This document shows, in pieces, positions 49,732 to 58,502 of a DNA stretch of 64,000 nt. The stretch is taken from NCBI RefSeq assembly GCF_004167665.1, contig NZ_SEWE01000013.1, positions 37,917 to 101,916 of the forward strand, read 5' to 3'. Numbering within the stretch: position 1 is the stretch's first letter; the number at the start of each line of letters is the position of its first letter. Made by a program: the position numbers and the translations under genes. The notes below the pieces were generated by a model, which saw only the letters and a program-made list of their open reading frames with translations, had not been told where the DNA came from and did not search any database. This DNA is from Hymenobacter persicinus (GTDB lineage: Bacteria; Bacteroidota; Bacteroidia; Cytophagales; Hymenobacteraceae).

Positions 49732-50493
49732 ATGCTACGCGCTGAACTTCGTAAAATCCTACCCTACCGAACGGTCTGGTTTATTCTGCTGCTGTTTGTG
49801 GCGCTGCTGGCTCTGTTTGTATCCGTGGGCAGCGGCGTGGTGATAAACGGGCAGGCCGTGGGCAACACGCTCTACGCCTTTCCCGAGGTGTGGCACAAGC
49901 TGGCTTACGTGGCCAGCTACTTCAACCTGCTGCTGGGCATTCTGCTCATTATTCTGATTACCGACGAGTACCAGTTCCGCACCTTCCGCCAGCAGGTTAT
50001 CGACGGCAGCTCGGCCGCGACCCTGGTGCAGGGCAAGCTGGCCGTGTCGGGACTGCTGGCCGCCTTCGGGATGCTGGTGGTGCTGGGCGTGGGCCTGTTC
50101 TACGGCCTGACCCGCTCCCCCGAATCGGCCGCCAAAGTCACCCAGGAGCTGGGCGCAGTGGTACTCTACGGAGTGCAGGCGTTGGGCTACCTGTCGTTGG
50201 CGGCGCTGCTGGCGTTTCTGCTGCGCAAAAGCGGCCCGGCCATCCTGGCTTTCATGCTCTACGCCTGGGTGGTGGAGCCCGTGGTGCGCCTGCGGATTCC
50301 CGACGAAATTGACCGGTACTTCCCCACCAAAGTCTTTTCCAGCCTCACGCCCACGCCCGGCCAAGCCCTGCTCGACACCGTGACGGGCCCCTCGGGCGCC
50401 ATGCTGCCCAGCCAGGCGTTGCCCCTGGCATTGGCCTACGCGGCCCTGTTCTGGGCGTTGAGCTACCTGCTGCTGCGCAACCGGGATTTGTAG
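49732..50493 (+). CDS. ABC transporter permease
   Basis: A 253-residue membrane protein with six predicted helices (about 15-35, 58-80, 95-118, 135-155, 165-185, 225-248), the ABC2-type permease plan. EYQFRTFRQQVIDG between helices 2 and 3 is the cytosolic coupling region. It is the partner of the ATPase upstream. ATG 49732 gives MLRAELRKILPYRTVWF, a typical start with the first helix following at once; longer frames upstream run across the repeats. Confidence 0.92.
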   Translation: MLRAELRKILPYRTVWFILLLFVALLALFVSVGSGVVINGQAVGNTLYAFPEVWHKLAYVASYFNLLLGILLIILITDEYQFRTFRQQVIDGSSAATLVQGKLAVSGLLAAFGMLVVLGVGLFYGLTRSPESAAKVTQELGAVVLYGVQALGYLSLAALLAFLLRKSGPAILAFMLYAWVVEPVVRLRIPDEIDRYFPTKVFSSLTPTPGQALLDTVTGPSGAMLPSQALPLALAYAALFWALSYLLLRNRDL

Positions 50494-50519
50494 CAGGGCC
50501 AAGCAGCTCGCACTGCGCG

Positions 50520-50556
50520 AAAATGGCCGCTGATAGCAGTATCAGCGGCCTTTTTC
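50520..50556. terminator. Bidirectional terminator
   Basis: GGCCGCTGAT (50525-50534) pairs with ATCAGCGGCC (50541-50550), followed by T5. It lies between the convergent permease gene and the exported protein gene at 50576. Confidence 0.85.
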
Positions 50557-50575
50557 AGTTTTCAGTCCCGCAGGG

Positions 50576-51367
50576 TTACTTATTCTGAGCCTGCAGGTAA
50601 TTGGCGTAGTTGACGATAAAAGCCAGGTCGCGGGCCTCGGTGAAGCTGAGCTTGTTTTCCTTGGCGTACTGCTCCAGTTGCTTAGCCTGGGCCCGGAACA
50701 CGGCCAGCAGGTCTTTCTTGGGGCTGCGCAACGGCACCACGTTGCCATTCGGGGTGCCGAGGTAGAATTTGTCTTGGATTTCGGTATAACTGCCCGCGTA
50801 GCGGGGCACCCCGCCGTAGCCGTAGCCCCCGTAGCCGTAAGGGCTGGCCCCGTAGTTGACGGGCCGCTCCACCTGAATTTCGCGGCGCAGCAGCACCTGA
50901 GGGCCACGGCTGAGCTGCTCGAAGAAGCCCGGCGACTTAAAGTCGCTGTAGTCGTTGTCGTGATTCCAGCGGTAGACGCGGTACACGCGCACCAGGCTCG
51001 TATCAACCCGCTCCCGCCGCTGCCGGGGCGGCATGCCGCCGTAGTAAGGACTCCCGTAGTAATAGCCTTGGCGGGCGTCGTAGAAATCGTAGAAGTTGTT
51101 GCGGCGCTGCTCTTTTTCGCCCTTCACGGCAAAGCTCTGCACGGCCACGGCCGAAAGCGTGCTCACCGTGTTGTCGGGCTGGGTAATCAGTACCACGTCC
51201 TCGGCGTGGTGCAGCACCAGCGGCCCCTGCAACGTGTCGCCGTTGGTGAGCAGCACGGTGCTACCCGCAAACTGCTGCACGTAGGAAGTGCGCTGGGCCT
51301 GGGCGCGGCCGGCCACGGCCAGCAGGGCCGTTAGCAAAACGAGGGAAATGGAGCGTAGCATGGTCAT
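50576..51367 (-). CDS. Hypothetical exported protein with Tyr/Gly-rich segment
   Basis: A 263-residue protein with a signal peptide (cleavage near RAQAQ, about residue 25). Residues 30-90 are a beta region (TVLLTNGDTLQGPLVLHHAE, a pattern like small barrel domains in Bacteroidota exported proteins). The middle carries Tyr/Gly-rich stretches (DARQGYYYGSPYYGGM, YGYGGYGYGG), and the C-terminus is a helix. No named family. ATG 51367 was taken; ATG 51361 is equally possible. Minus-strand TATCTTTC at 51375-51382 lies 7 nt upstream. Confidence 0.72.
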   Translation of the reverse strand: MTMLRSISLVLLTALLAVAGRAQAQRTSYVQQFAGSTVLLTNGDTLQGPLVLHHAEDVVLITQPDNTVSTLSAVAVQSFAVKGEKEQRRNNFYDFYDARQGYYYGSPYYGGMPPRQRRERVDTSLVRVYRVYRWNHDNDYSDFKSPGFFEQLSRGPQVLLRREIQVERPVNYGASPYGYGGYGYGGVPRYAGSYTEIQDKFYLGTPNGNVVPLRSPKKDLLAVFRAQAKQLEQYAKENKLSFTEARDLAFIVNYANYLQAQNK

Positions 51368-51374
51368 AGCCGGG

Positions 51375-51382
51375 GAAAGATA
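51375..51382 (-). promoter_or_regulatory. Putative -7 box of the Tyr/Gly-rich protein gene
   Basis: Minus-strand TATCTTTC, 7 of 8 to TAnnTTTG, 7 nt from ATG 51367, so the leader would be only a few nt long. Confidence 0.4.
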
Positions 51383-51565
51383 GCCGAAAAATCGGGGGAC
51401 GACCCGGCGCAGCTGCCCGCGGGCCAAGCTCGGTCCTAAACCGGCGCTGTACTGCCCTAACCACCGAAAAGGGCGGCAGGTTCACGTCCCGCGGCCCCGC
51501 TTTTACTGGCCCCCGCGGTCCTTCCAACCCGGGCACCCACCGCAACTCAAACCAGCATTGAGGCT

Positions 51566-52162
51566 TCAACTCAGTACCTCCACCCGGGCCTTATCGTAGA
51601 GCCTGCGCCAGTCGCGGCGCAGGATGGCATCGAGGTACTCGTCCTCAAATTCTCCCGCCTCATTCACCCCCGATTCCCGCAGCACGCCTTCCAACTGGAA
51701 GCCCGCAGTTTTCTCAATTGAGCGTTTGGAAGACAGGTTGGACACGAGGCAGCCGGTAGTCACCCGGTGGAGGCCCAGCAGCTCGAAAGCCAAGTAGAAC
51801 AGGTGGGGCTTGCTGCGGGGCGTGATGCCGCGGCCGCGCATGTGCTCGAGCACGTCGGCGCCGGCGGAGCCGGTTTTCTCCTCCCAGCTGTCGACGGTCA
51901 ATAGCGTCAGGCCGGCCAGCTCGGTGTCCACCAAGGAGTAAAAGCCAACATTGGTCCGCCGGCCGTTTTCGTAGCGGGGCAGGTAGTTGCGCATCAGTTC
52001 TTCCCGCATGGGCCGGGAGTCGGCAAAGCCCCCGAACCACTCGTAGGTGGCGGCCAGGTTGTCCTCGCTGATCAGGCGCAGAGTAATGCCGTCGGAGGGC
52101 AGGGCGCGAAACGTGGCAGACAAGTCACCGCAAGAACTAAAAAGCCGAAGATTCGGCCTCAT
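51566..52162 (-). CDS. GNAT-family N-acetyltransferase
   Basis: A 198-residue acyltransferase of the RimJ/RimL-like type: ITLRLISEDNLAATYEWFGG at the start, LTLLTVDSWEEKTGSAGADV, HMRGRGITPRSKPHLFYLAF in the acetyl-CoA region, and VSNLSSKRSIEKTAGFQLEGV with the conserved Asn-x-x-S near the C-terminus. The canonical RxxGxG loop is replaced by MRGRGI, an altered but recognisable form. It follows the XRE gene after a 27-nt gap in the same direction, so the regulator may control it. Confidence 0.85.
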   Translation of the reverse strand: MRPNLRLFSSCGDLSATFRALPSDGITLRLISEDNLAATYEWFGGFADSRPMREELMRNYLPRYENGRRTNVGFYSLVDTELAGLTLLTVDSWEEKTGSAGADVLEHMRGRGITPRSKPHLFYLAFELLGLHRVTTGCLVSNLSSKRSIEKTAGFQLEGVLRESGVNEAGEFEDEYLDAILRRDWRRLYDKARVEVLS

Positions 52163-52189
52163 TTTTATTCACTGGCAGCTTCCGGGAAG

Positions 52190-52801
52190 CTACTGCGCGG
52201 GGTAGCCCAGCACCGGCACCCGGGCCCAGTCCGGCAGTTCGGGCAGCAGGGCCGCCAAGGCGACGGCCTCAGCTTCCAGCGCTTCGGCCCGCACCCGCAG
52301 CAGGTGCCACTCGGCGGCGCGTTCGGCATCGAGGCTGGCCACCGTTTCGGCCTGCCGGGCCAGCAGCCATTCCCGGGTCCGGACCGCGGCCGGATCGGGG
52401 GCGCTGGCCGCAGCCGGTGCGGCGGCCAGCAGGCCGGGTAGCATCTGCTGCCAGCGCTTGGCAAACCGGGTGCGCCGGGCTAGCACCTCCATCTTCAAGC
52501 GCAGCTGCCGGGCTTTGTGCAGGCACTCGTCCAGGCGCTGCTCCACCGGGCCCGGCGCGGGTGCTACCGTCGGCAGGTCGTTGTACTCCGTGGCGTCGGC
52601 GGCCGGGTGGTCGGGTAGCACCTGGGCCAGCGCCGTCAGCCGGGCCAGCAACGCGGCCGTGGGCACGCGGCGACCAGCTTCAATGTGTTTGATCAGCTCC
52701 GGGCTCACGCCCAGATATTCGGCCAGCTGCCGCTGGTGCAGGGCGAAGTAGCCCCGCACGCGGGCCAACACCGTATTGGAAGACAGAGATTTACGGGGCA
52801 T
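52190..52801 (-). CDS. XRE-family helix-turn-helix protein with long helical C-terminus
   Basis: A 203-residue regulator. The XRE domain spans about 10-62 (RVRGYFALHQRQLAEYLGVS, PELIKHIEAGRRVP). The rest (about 80-203) is Ala/Leu/Arg-rich and almost entirely helical (REWLLARQAETVASLDAERA), likely a coiled-coil dimerisation region or a nucleoid-like element. Two direct repeats 42 bp apart upstream (52812-52868) are candidate operators. It is first in a probable unit with the GNAT gene. Confidence 0.82.
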   Translation of the reverse strand: MPRKSLSSNTVLARVRGYFALHQRQLAEYLGVSPELIKHIEAGRRVPTAALLARLTALAQVLPDHPAADATEYNDLPTVAPAPGPVEQRLDECLHKARQLRLKMEVLARRTRFAKRWQQMLPGLLAAAPAAASAPDPAAVRTREWLLARQAETVASLDAERAAEWHLLRVRAEALEAEAVALAALLPELPDWARVPVLGYPAQ

Positions 52802-52811
52802 AGCAACAGCC

Positions 52812-52868
52812 TTGTACCTTATTCCTATCTATTAAAAAGATAGGGTACGATTTTGGTACCTTATTTCC
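52812..52868. promoter_or_regulatory. Direct repeats GTACCTTATT, 42 bp apart, upstream of the XRE gene
   Basis: GTACCTTATT occurs at 52814-52823 and 52856-52865, exactly 42 bp (about four helical turns) apart, both continuing into T(T)CC. Between them lies the small dyad CTATCT/AGATAG (52825-52843). The first copy is 12 nt upstream of the XRE start. Same-face repeats next to a helix-turn-helix gene suggest an autoregulatory operator. The following 52869-52950 is AT-rich with no gene. Confidence 0.45.
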
Positions 52869-52951
52869 CTCATTAATTATAATACGGTACTGAATATTTC
52901 ACCGTAAGGTTGCCCTTGGTTTCGAATATAGGGTATTCGGTGGCTATGTAG

Positions 52952-53026
52952 TTGCTTCGTCCGCATGCATAAAAAAGCCCGTCGAGCGGGGCGCGACGGG
53001 CTTTTTTATGCATGCGGACGAAGCAA
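52952..53026. repeat. 33-bp perfect palindrome containing the ribBA terminator
   Basis: The arms 52952-52984 and 52994-53026 are exact reverse complements over 33 bp around a 9-nt loop. The inner part (AAAAAAGCCCGTCG with CGACGGGCTTTTTT) is a standard bidirectional terminator 9 nt after the ribBA stop. The outer 19 bp (TTGCTTCGTCCGCATGCAT) continue the stem beyond the T-run, which terminators do not need. Confidence 0.9.
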
Positions 53027-53035
53027 GCGCAGGTA

Positions 53036-54283
53036 TTACCCTACCGGCACGGCCGCGTCGGGGTCGGCGTGGGCGGTGCGGTCCTTGGTCAGGATGGTGT
53101 GGCCGAGCTTGTCGCGCTTGGTAGTCAGGTAGCGCTGGTTGTGCTGGTTGGGCGCAATTTCGATGGGCACCGTGTCCACGATTTCGAGGCCGTAGCCCAC
53201 CAGACCGGTGCGCTTGCGGGGGTTGTTGGTGAGCAGACGCATTTTCGAGATGCCCAGCTCGCGCAGAATCTGGGCGCCCACGCCGTAGTCGCGCTCATCC
53301 ATGCCGAAGCCCAGCTCAAGGTTGGCTTCCACCGTGTCGCGGCCCTGCTCCTGGAGCTTGTAGGCCCGCAGCTTGTTGAGCAGACCAATGCCCCGGCCCT
53401 CCTGGTTCATGTACACCACCACGCCGCGGCCTTCGCGCTCAATCTGCTCCATGGCCTGGTGCAGCTGGGGGCCACAGTCGCAGCGGCAGGAGCCGAAGAT
53501 GTCGCCGGTCACGCAGGAGCTGTGCACGCGCACGAGTACGGGCTCGTCGCCGCTGATGTCGCCTTTTACCAGGGCCAGGTGCTGGGCGTTGGTGGAGCGC
53601 TGCGTGAAGGCCACCAGCTCGAAGTCGCCGTGCTCGGTGGGCATCTGCACCGCAATTTCGCGGGTAATCAGGCTTTCCGCTTTGAGGCGGTATTTAATCA
53701 GATCCTGAACCGAAATCAGCTTCAGGTCCCACTTCTTGGCCACCAGCTCCAGGTCGGCCAGGCGGGCCATTTCACCGTCTTCCTTCAGGATTTCCACCAG
53801 CACCCCGGCGGGCTCAAAGCCGGCCAGACGAGCCAGGTCCACGGCGGCCTCAGTGTGGCCAGCCCGGCGCAGCACGCCTTCCTTGCGGGCCTTAAGCGGG
53901 AAAATATGGCCCGGCTTGCCCAACTCCTCGGGTTTGGTGTCGGGGTCAATCAGGGCCAGAATGGTCTTGCTGCGGTCGGAGGCCGAAATACCGGTCGTGA
54001 CGCCGTTCTTGAGCAAATCGATGCTCACCGTGAAGGGCGTGGCGTGCAGAGCGGTGTTGCGGCCCACCATCAACTCCAGGCCGAGCTCTTCGCAGCGGGC
54101 CTCGGTGATGGGCGCGCAGACCAGCCCGCGGCCGTGGGTGGCCATGAAGTTGATGACTTCGGGCGTGGCGCAGCGGGCGGCGCAGATAAAGTCGCCCTCA
54201 TTTTCGCGGTCCTCGTCGTCGACGACAATTACAACTTTGCCCGCCCGGATATCGGCAATGGCGTCTTCAATGGAATCAAGCAT
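53036..54283 (-). CDS. ribBA: Bifunctional 3,4-dihydroxy-2-butanone-4-phosphate synthase / GTP cyclohydrolase II
   Basis: A 415-residue fusion enzyme supplying both riboflavin precursors. RibB domain (about 1-205): [35 protein letters not shown] and [17 protein letters not shown]. RibA domain (about 210-400): [20 protein letters not shown] (zinc Cys), [17 protein letters not shown] and [14 protein letters not shown]. Both sets of catalytic residues are intact. No FMN riboswitch pattern is visible upstream. TAACTTCG (minus, 54343-54350) may be the -7 box, giving a leader of about 60 nt. Confidence 0.97.
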   Translation of the reverse strand: MLDSIEDAIADIRAGKVVIVVDDEDRENEGDFICAARCATPEVINFMATHGRGLVCAPITEARCEELGLELMVGRNTALHATPFTVSIDLLKNGVTTGISASDRSKTILALIDPDTKPEELGKPGHIFPLKARKEGVLRRAGHTEAAVDLARLAGFEPAGVLVEILKEDGEMARLADLELVAKKWDLKLISVQDLIKYRLKAESLITREIAVQMPTEHGDFELVAFTQRSTNAQHLALVKGDISGDEPVLVRVHSSCVTGDIFGSCRCDCGPQLHQAMEQIEREGRGVVVYMNQEGRGIGLLNKLRAYKLQEQGRDTVEANLELGFGMDERDYGVGAQILRELGISKMRLLTNNPRKRTGLVGYGLEIVDTVPIEIAPNQHNQRYLTTKRDKLGHTILTKDRTAHADPDAAVPVG

Positions 54284-54342
54284 AGGAATGGGGAGCGGGT
54301 GGAAAAACGGCTCCGGCAGTACAACAACCGGCGACGGTGGCG

Positions 54343-54350
54343 CGAAGTTA
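54343..54350 (-). promoter_or_regulatory. Putative -7 box of ribBA
   Basis: Minus-strand TAACTTCG, 7 of 8 to TAnnTTTG, 59 nt upstream of ATG 54283. Confidence 0.35.
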
Positions 54351-54856
54351 CGGGGTCCGGGCTTCTTTTAGCGAATGGCCCGGTGCCGACGCCCCGCGCC
54401 GGCCCGGGAAAAGTCTCGCGCAGCCGGCCGCTGTTTGCTAAAGCGCCGGGCGGGACAACTATTCCCGTTTGGCGGGGTTTGCAGAGAATGGAATTGCTGC
54501 TTATGCCCGCTTTCGACTTTAATGCATACCCCAGACAACGGTGCTGCTTCAGCCCAAGGTGGCTACCACCGGGGCCCTGGAGCAGCTCAGAGCCTACGGC
54601 CGGCAGGAGCCGTTAGTCCCTCTGCCACCCGCACATGGGGCGGCACTGCCTCCACTTCGGCAAGCCTTTCCTGACGTTCTTGTGCTCGTAGCGCCGGACC
54701 CGGTCCTAAGCGGGTATTTGCACCAGATTCCGCAAACGGGCTGCTACCGCTCCTTTTCCACCACTTTTCACAATCCGGCCTGCGGCCCGGCTACCAGCGG
54801 CAGCCCCCCTGGGCCGCGGGACAACTTTTCCCGTTACTCTTCACCTTTTTGACCTT
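54351..54856. other. About 500 nt without a convincing gene
   Basis: The divergent spacer between ribBA and the PRISE-like gene. Short frames exist on the plus strand (a GTG-start frame at 54541-54852 and others), but their composition is Pro/Gly/Ser-rich, they overlap in several frames and end in sequence that reads as promoter DNA. A decayed gene fragment is possible but I recognise nothing. A T/C-rich stretch at 54820-54856 directly precedes the next ATG. Confidence 0.5.
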
Positions 54857-55930
54857 ATGACGATGAATAGAATAGCCCTGATTGTGGGCGCAAGCGGCAT
54901 TATGGGCAGCAACCTGGCCCGGGAGCTGCTGGCCACGGGCTGGACCGCCTACGGCCTGGCCCGCCGCCCCCAAACCGATATTGCTGGCCTGCTGCCCGTT
55001 GCCGCCGACCTGCTCGACCCCGCCAGCCTGGAAGCGGCGCTGGCCGAGGTTGCCCCCACCCACGTCTTTCTCACCAGCTGGCAGCGCAACGACACCGAGG
55101 CCGAAAATATCCGCGTCAACGGCGCGATGGTGCGCAACCTGCTGGCGGCGCTGGCCCCCAAGCACTCGGTGCAGCACGTGGCCCTGGTCACCGGCCTGAA
55201 GCATTACCTTGGCCCATTCGATTCCTACGCCCAGGGCAACTCATTGCCGCCCACGCCCCTGCGCGAGGAGCAGCCCCGGCTGGCGCTGGAAAACTTCTAC
55301 TATGCCCAGGAGGATGAGGTGTACGCCGCGGCGGCCCGCGACGGGTTTACGTGGAGCATTCACCGCCCCCACACCGTCATCGGCAAGGCCGTGGGCAACG
55401 CCATGAACCTGGGCACCACCCTGGCCGTGTACGCCAGCATCTGCAAGCAAACCGGGGAGCCCTTCCGCTGGCCCGGCTCCCGGGCGCAGTGGGAGGGTCT
55501 TTCCGACGTCACCGATGCCCGCGTCATTGCCAAGCAGCTGGCCTGGGCGGCTACGGCCGAAACGGCCCGCAACGAGGCGTTTAACATCACCAACGGCGAC
55601 TATTTCCGCTGGAGCTGGCTGTGGCCGCGGCTGGCCGCCTGGTTCGGCATTGAGGCCGTGGGGTTCGACGGCACCGTGCACCCGCTGGAAGCCGAGCTGG
55701 CCGACAAGGCTCCCCTCTGGCGCGACTTGGCCACGCGCTACGGTCTGGCGGAGCCCGACTTAGGCCGCCTGGCGTCGGCCTGGCATACTGACCTGGACCT
55801 GGGCCGCCCGATTGAAGTGATGACCGACATGAGCAAAAGTCGGCAGGCCGGCTTCCATGAGTACCAGCGCAGCGACGAGTCGTTCTTTGACCTTTTTGCC
55901 CAGTTGCGCGCCGACCGGCTGATTCCGTAA
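54857..55930 (+). CDS. PRISE-like (progesterone 5-beta-reductase-type) SDR oxidoreductase
   Basis: A 357-residue NAD(P)H-dependent extended short-chain dehydrogenase. Dinucleotide-binding GASGIMGSNLAREL (about 12-25), then VTGLKHYLGPFDSYA and NFYYAQEDEVY, which are the family marks of plant progesterone 5-beta-reductase/iridoid synthase (there KHYxGP and NFYYxxED), and SIHRPHTVIGKAVGNAMN. These enzymes reduce activated enones, with the catalytic Tyr in NFYY and the Lys in the TGxKHY motif. The bacterial substrate is unknown. Start ATG 54857 (a second ATG is two codons later). Confidence 0.9.
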   Translation: MTMNRIALIVGASGIMGSNLARELLATGWTAYGLARRPQTDIAGLLPVAADLLDPASLEAALAEVAPTHVFLTSWQRNDTEAENIRVNGAMVRNLLAALAPKHSVQHVALVTGLKHYLGPFDSYAQGNSLPPTPLREEQPRLALENFYYAQEDEVYAAAARDGFTWSIHRPHTVIGKAVGNAMNLGTTLAVYASICKQTGEPFRWPGSRAQWEGLSDVTDARVIAKQLAWAATAETARNEAFNITNGDYFRWSWLWPRLAAWFGIEAVGFDGTVHPLEAELADKAPLWRDLATRYGLAEPDLGRLASAWHTDLDLGRPIEVMTDMSKSRQAGFHEYQRSDESFFDLFAQLRADRLIP

Positions 55931-56019
55931 GCAGTCAGCCGCGGGCCTGTTGCACCAGGGTATTTGCGTAGCAGTACCAAGGAGTCAATCAGCTGTTCGC
56001 CGACTCTGGCTAACCAGTG

Positions 56020-56058
56020 AAACGCCAGCGCAAGCCCCCTGCTGCGCTGGCGTTTTTG
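56020..56058. terminator. Terminator after the PRISE-like gene
   Basis: AACGCCAGCGCA (56021-56032) pairs with TGCGCTGGCGTT (56043-56054), followed by TTT. It lies between convergent genes. Confidence 0.8.
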
Positions 56059-56099
56059 CGGGCTTTTTTGCCGGGGCAATTCTCAGTGCAGGCGCGGCA

Positions 56100-57269
56100 C
56101 TACTTCTCGAACAGCACTTCGAGCTTGCGGGTGGCGGCGGCCCAGTTGTAGTGCTGGCGCACAAACTCCTGCCCGCGCGCGGCCAGCGCCTCGGCCAGAG
56201 GGGCTTCGCTGAGCAGGCGGGCGAGGTGGCCAGCCAGTTCGGCGGCGGTTTCCCCGACGAGCAGATCCTCGCCCGGTTCGCCGCGCAGGGCGTTGTTGGC
56301 CAGCGGGGTCGTCACGCAGGGCAGGCGCATGGCCATGGCTTCGAGCAGCTTGTTTTGCAGGCCCGTGCCCACCCGCATCGGCGCCACAAACACCCGGGCC
56401 GCGGCGTAGGCATCCCGGATATCGGGCAGCCAGCCGCTGACTGTTACGTGCTCCGAGGCCAGGGCCAGCACCCGGGCTACGGGCGTGGTGCCGGCAATGA
56501 GCAGGCGGGCACCGGGGTGGGTGCGGTGCACCAGGGGCAGAATCTCGGTGGCCAGAAACACGGCCGCGTCCACGTTGGGATGGTAGCTCATGTTGCCGCA
56601 AAACACGAGGTCGTGCTCCCGGGGCCGGTCCTGGGGCTGGAAAAAATCGGTGTCGATGCCGTTGAGCACCACGTGAATCCGCTGGCGCTCGGGGTGGTTG
56701 ATGAGCTGGCGGTCCTGGTCGGAGATGATGGTGTGGTGCCGGAACCAGCCGAAGGCCTCGGCCTCGTAGGCCAGCAGGCGGCGGGCTTCCAGGGCCATGA
56801 CCGGGCGCTGCCAGGCCGGGGCGTTGGCGGCGCGGCGGACCATGCCGGCCGAAAACACGTCCATGTAGTCCAGCGTCATAGGGTAGCGGCCGGCGTAGGG
56901 CCGCAGGTACTCAGCCATCCGGATCAACTGGCAGTAGACGTGGTCGGGCTGAAACTCGCGCAGCAGCGCCTCCACGCGGGCCTGGGCGGCCGCGTCGTAG
57001 AAGTAGCCTACCTGCGCCGGCCGGCCCGAAGCCAGGGCGCGGGCCATGCTCAGGGCAATGCCGGGCTTGCGCAGGCGGTGCACGTGCAGCCCGCCCCGGC
57101 ACAGGGGGCCCACGGCGGCCTCCGCCTCGGCCGACACGGCTTCGTCGGTGAGGGCCAGCAGGCAGATGTCGTGGTGCCGGGCCAGGTAGCGCAGTTGGTG
57201 AAACGCGCGCAGCTTGTCGCCCTTATCGAGCGGGTACGGAAACCGGGACAGCAGTACGAGCAGCTTCAT
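56100..57269 (-). CDS. GT4-family glycosyltransferase
   Basis: A 389-residue glycosyltransferase with a GT-B fold. The N-terminal domain begins MKLLVLLSRFPYPLDKGDKL with the acceptor-side glycine/lysine loop. The C-terminal donor-binding domain has DLVFCGNMSYHPNVDAAVF, GWLPDIRDAYAAARVFVAPM and GTGLQNKLLEAMAMRLPCV (EX7E-like region). It resembles the Stp1/PEP-CTERM-associated GT4 subgroup. It follows the other glycosyltransferase after 15 nt on the same transcript; the two probably add successive sugars to a surface glycan or exopolysaccharide. Confidence 0.92.
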   Translation of the reverse strand: MKLLVLLSRFPYPLDKGDKLRAFHQLRYLARHHDICLLALTDEAVSAEAEAAVGPLCRGGLHVHRLRKPGIALSMARALASGRPAQVGYFYDAAAQARVEALLREFQPDHVYCQLIRMAEYLRPYAGRYPMTLDYMDVFSAGMVRRAANAPAWQRPVMALEARRLLAYEAEAFGWFRHHTIISDQDRQLINHPERQRIHVVLNGIDTDFFQPQDRPREHDLVFCGNMSYHPNVDAAVFLATEILPLVHRTHPGARLLIAGTTPVARVLALASEHVTVSGWLPDIRDAYAAARVFVAPMRVGTGLQNKLLEAMAMRLPCVTTPLANNALRGEPGEDLLVGETAAELAGHLARLLSEAPLAEALAARGQEFVRQHYNWAAATRKLEVLFEK

Positions 57270-57284
57270 AGATGGGGAGCGGGC

Positions 57285-58502
57285 TTAGGCGGTTTGCGCG
57301 CGGCGCCCCACGATGCGGTACAAATCCAGGAAGCTTTCCACCACCCGGCGGTTGTCGTAGAGGCGGGCAATGGTGCGGGCCGCCTCCTGCCCAATTTCCT
57401 CGTGCAGAGCCTCGCCGCGGTAATAACTCCGGATGCGGCTGACCCACTCCGAGGGCTCGTCGCAGAGGATGATGTCGTGGCCGTTGCGCACAAAAATGCC
57501 CTCCGAGCCCAGTCCGGTACTGATAATGCACTTGCCCAGAGCCATGCCCTCAATGATTTTGATGCGCATGCCGCCTCCCGACAGCAAGGGCACAATCATC
57601 ACGTCGTACTGCTGCATAAACTCGGCGGCCGAGTCCACGAAGCCGTGCACGATGACGTTTTGCCGGGCCAGGTTCAGCAGCCGGGGCGGGGTATTTTTGC
57701 CGGCCACGTGCAGCTCCAGGTCGGGCATCTGCTCGTGCACCGCGGGCCAGACCTGGGTCAGAAACCAGTCGAGCCCTTCCAGGTTGGGCAGCCAGTCGAG
57801 CGAGCCAATCATGAACAGGGTCCGGGGCTTGGGGCGCAGGGCGGCGTTGCGCTGAAAGCGGCTCAAATCGACGCCGGCGGGCACAAACACCACCGGCTCG
57901 GGGGCGCCCAGGGCGCGCAGGCGGCGCTGGTCGGGCTCGGTGATGGCCGCCACGGCGTCGAAGCGGGCGAGGTAGTGCTCCTCGAACTTCTTGAGGCCCC
58001 GGGCCAGGTGCCGGAGGTAGAAGCGCTTGAGCGGGTTCAGCTCCCGGGCGGCCAGCATCTGCCAGATGGTGTATTCCAGGTTGTGGGCCCGCAGCACCAC
58101 GGGCACCTGCGGGGCCGCGCGCCGGACCACGTCGACGTACCAGGCTACGAACGTGCCCTCGAGCTGGACTACGTCGAAAGCCTCCTCGTGCAGCAGCTCA
58201 GTCAGCCGCTCGGCCACGGCCGGACTCACGAAGCGCTCCACATTATAGGGCATCGAGCCCACGAGCAGGTTTTTAAGCGCCTTCACCGGCGAGAGGCTCG
58301 TATCGACGGGCACCGTGACCAGGCGCACGCCGGGCAAGTGGCTGAGCACGTCGGCGGGCTGAAAGTGCTTGGGCGTGTTGATGGCCAGCACCGTCACCGC
58401 GTGTCCCTGCCGGGCCAGGCCGGCCGCCACGTCGTACATGGCAATAGCGCCCCCGTCGTGGGGCGGAAATGGCACGCGGGGACAGACTTGGAGGATGCGC
58501 AC
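57285..58502 (-). CDS. GT4-family glycosyltransferase
   Basis: A 405-residue GT-B glycosyltransferase. The N-terminal part starts MRILQVCPRVPFPPHDGGAI with a Gly-rich acceptor loop and includes VVLRAHNLEYTIWQ. The C-terminal domain has MIGSLDWLPNLEGLDWFL, HGFVDSAAEFMQQYDVMIVP and GGGMRIKIIEGMALGKCIIS, with the conserved Glu pair for nucleotide-sugar binding. First gene of the two-gene unit, with a perfect -7 box (minus TAGCTTTG) 37 nt upstream. No polysaccharide export or synthase genes are close by. Confidence 0.93.
   Translation of the reverse strand: MRILQVCPRVPFPPHDGGAIAMYDVAAGLARQGHAVTVLAINTPKHFQPADVLSHLPGVRLVTVPVDTSLSPVKALKNLLVGSMPYNVERFVSPAVAERLTELLHEEAFDVVQLEGTFVAWYVDVVRRAAPQVPVVLRAHNLEYTIWQMLAARELNPLKRFYLRHLARGLKKFEEHYLARFDAVAAITEPDQRRLRALGAPEPVVFVPAGVDLSRFQRNAALRPKPRTLFMIGSLDWLPNLEGLDWFLTQVWPAVHEQMPDLELHVAGKNTPPRLLNLARQNVIVHGFVDSAAEFMQQYDVMIVPLLSGGGMRIKIIEGMALGKCIISTGLGSEGIFVRNGHDIILCDEPSEWVSRIRSYYRGEALHEEIGQEAARTIARLYDNRRVVESFLDLYRIVGRRAQTA

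Noticed and set aside
54284..54400. FMN riboswitch upstream of ribBA
   Set aside because: The conserved AGGGCGGGGTG- and CCCGC-type RFN segments are not present in the leader.
53012..54616. A 534-codon plus-strand frame opposite ribBA
   Set aside because: Antisense shadow of a complete RibBA protein with all catalytic motifs.
54541..54852. Possible small protein in the ribBA/PRISE spacer
   Set aside because: GTG start, several overlapping frames of equal quality and no recognisable motif; kept only as noncoding spacer.
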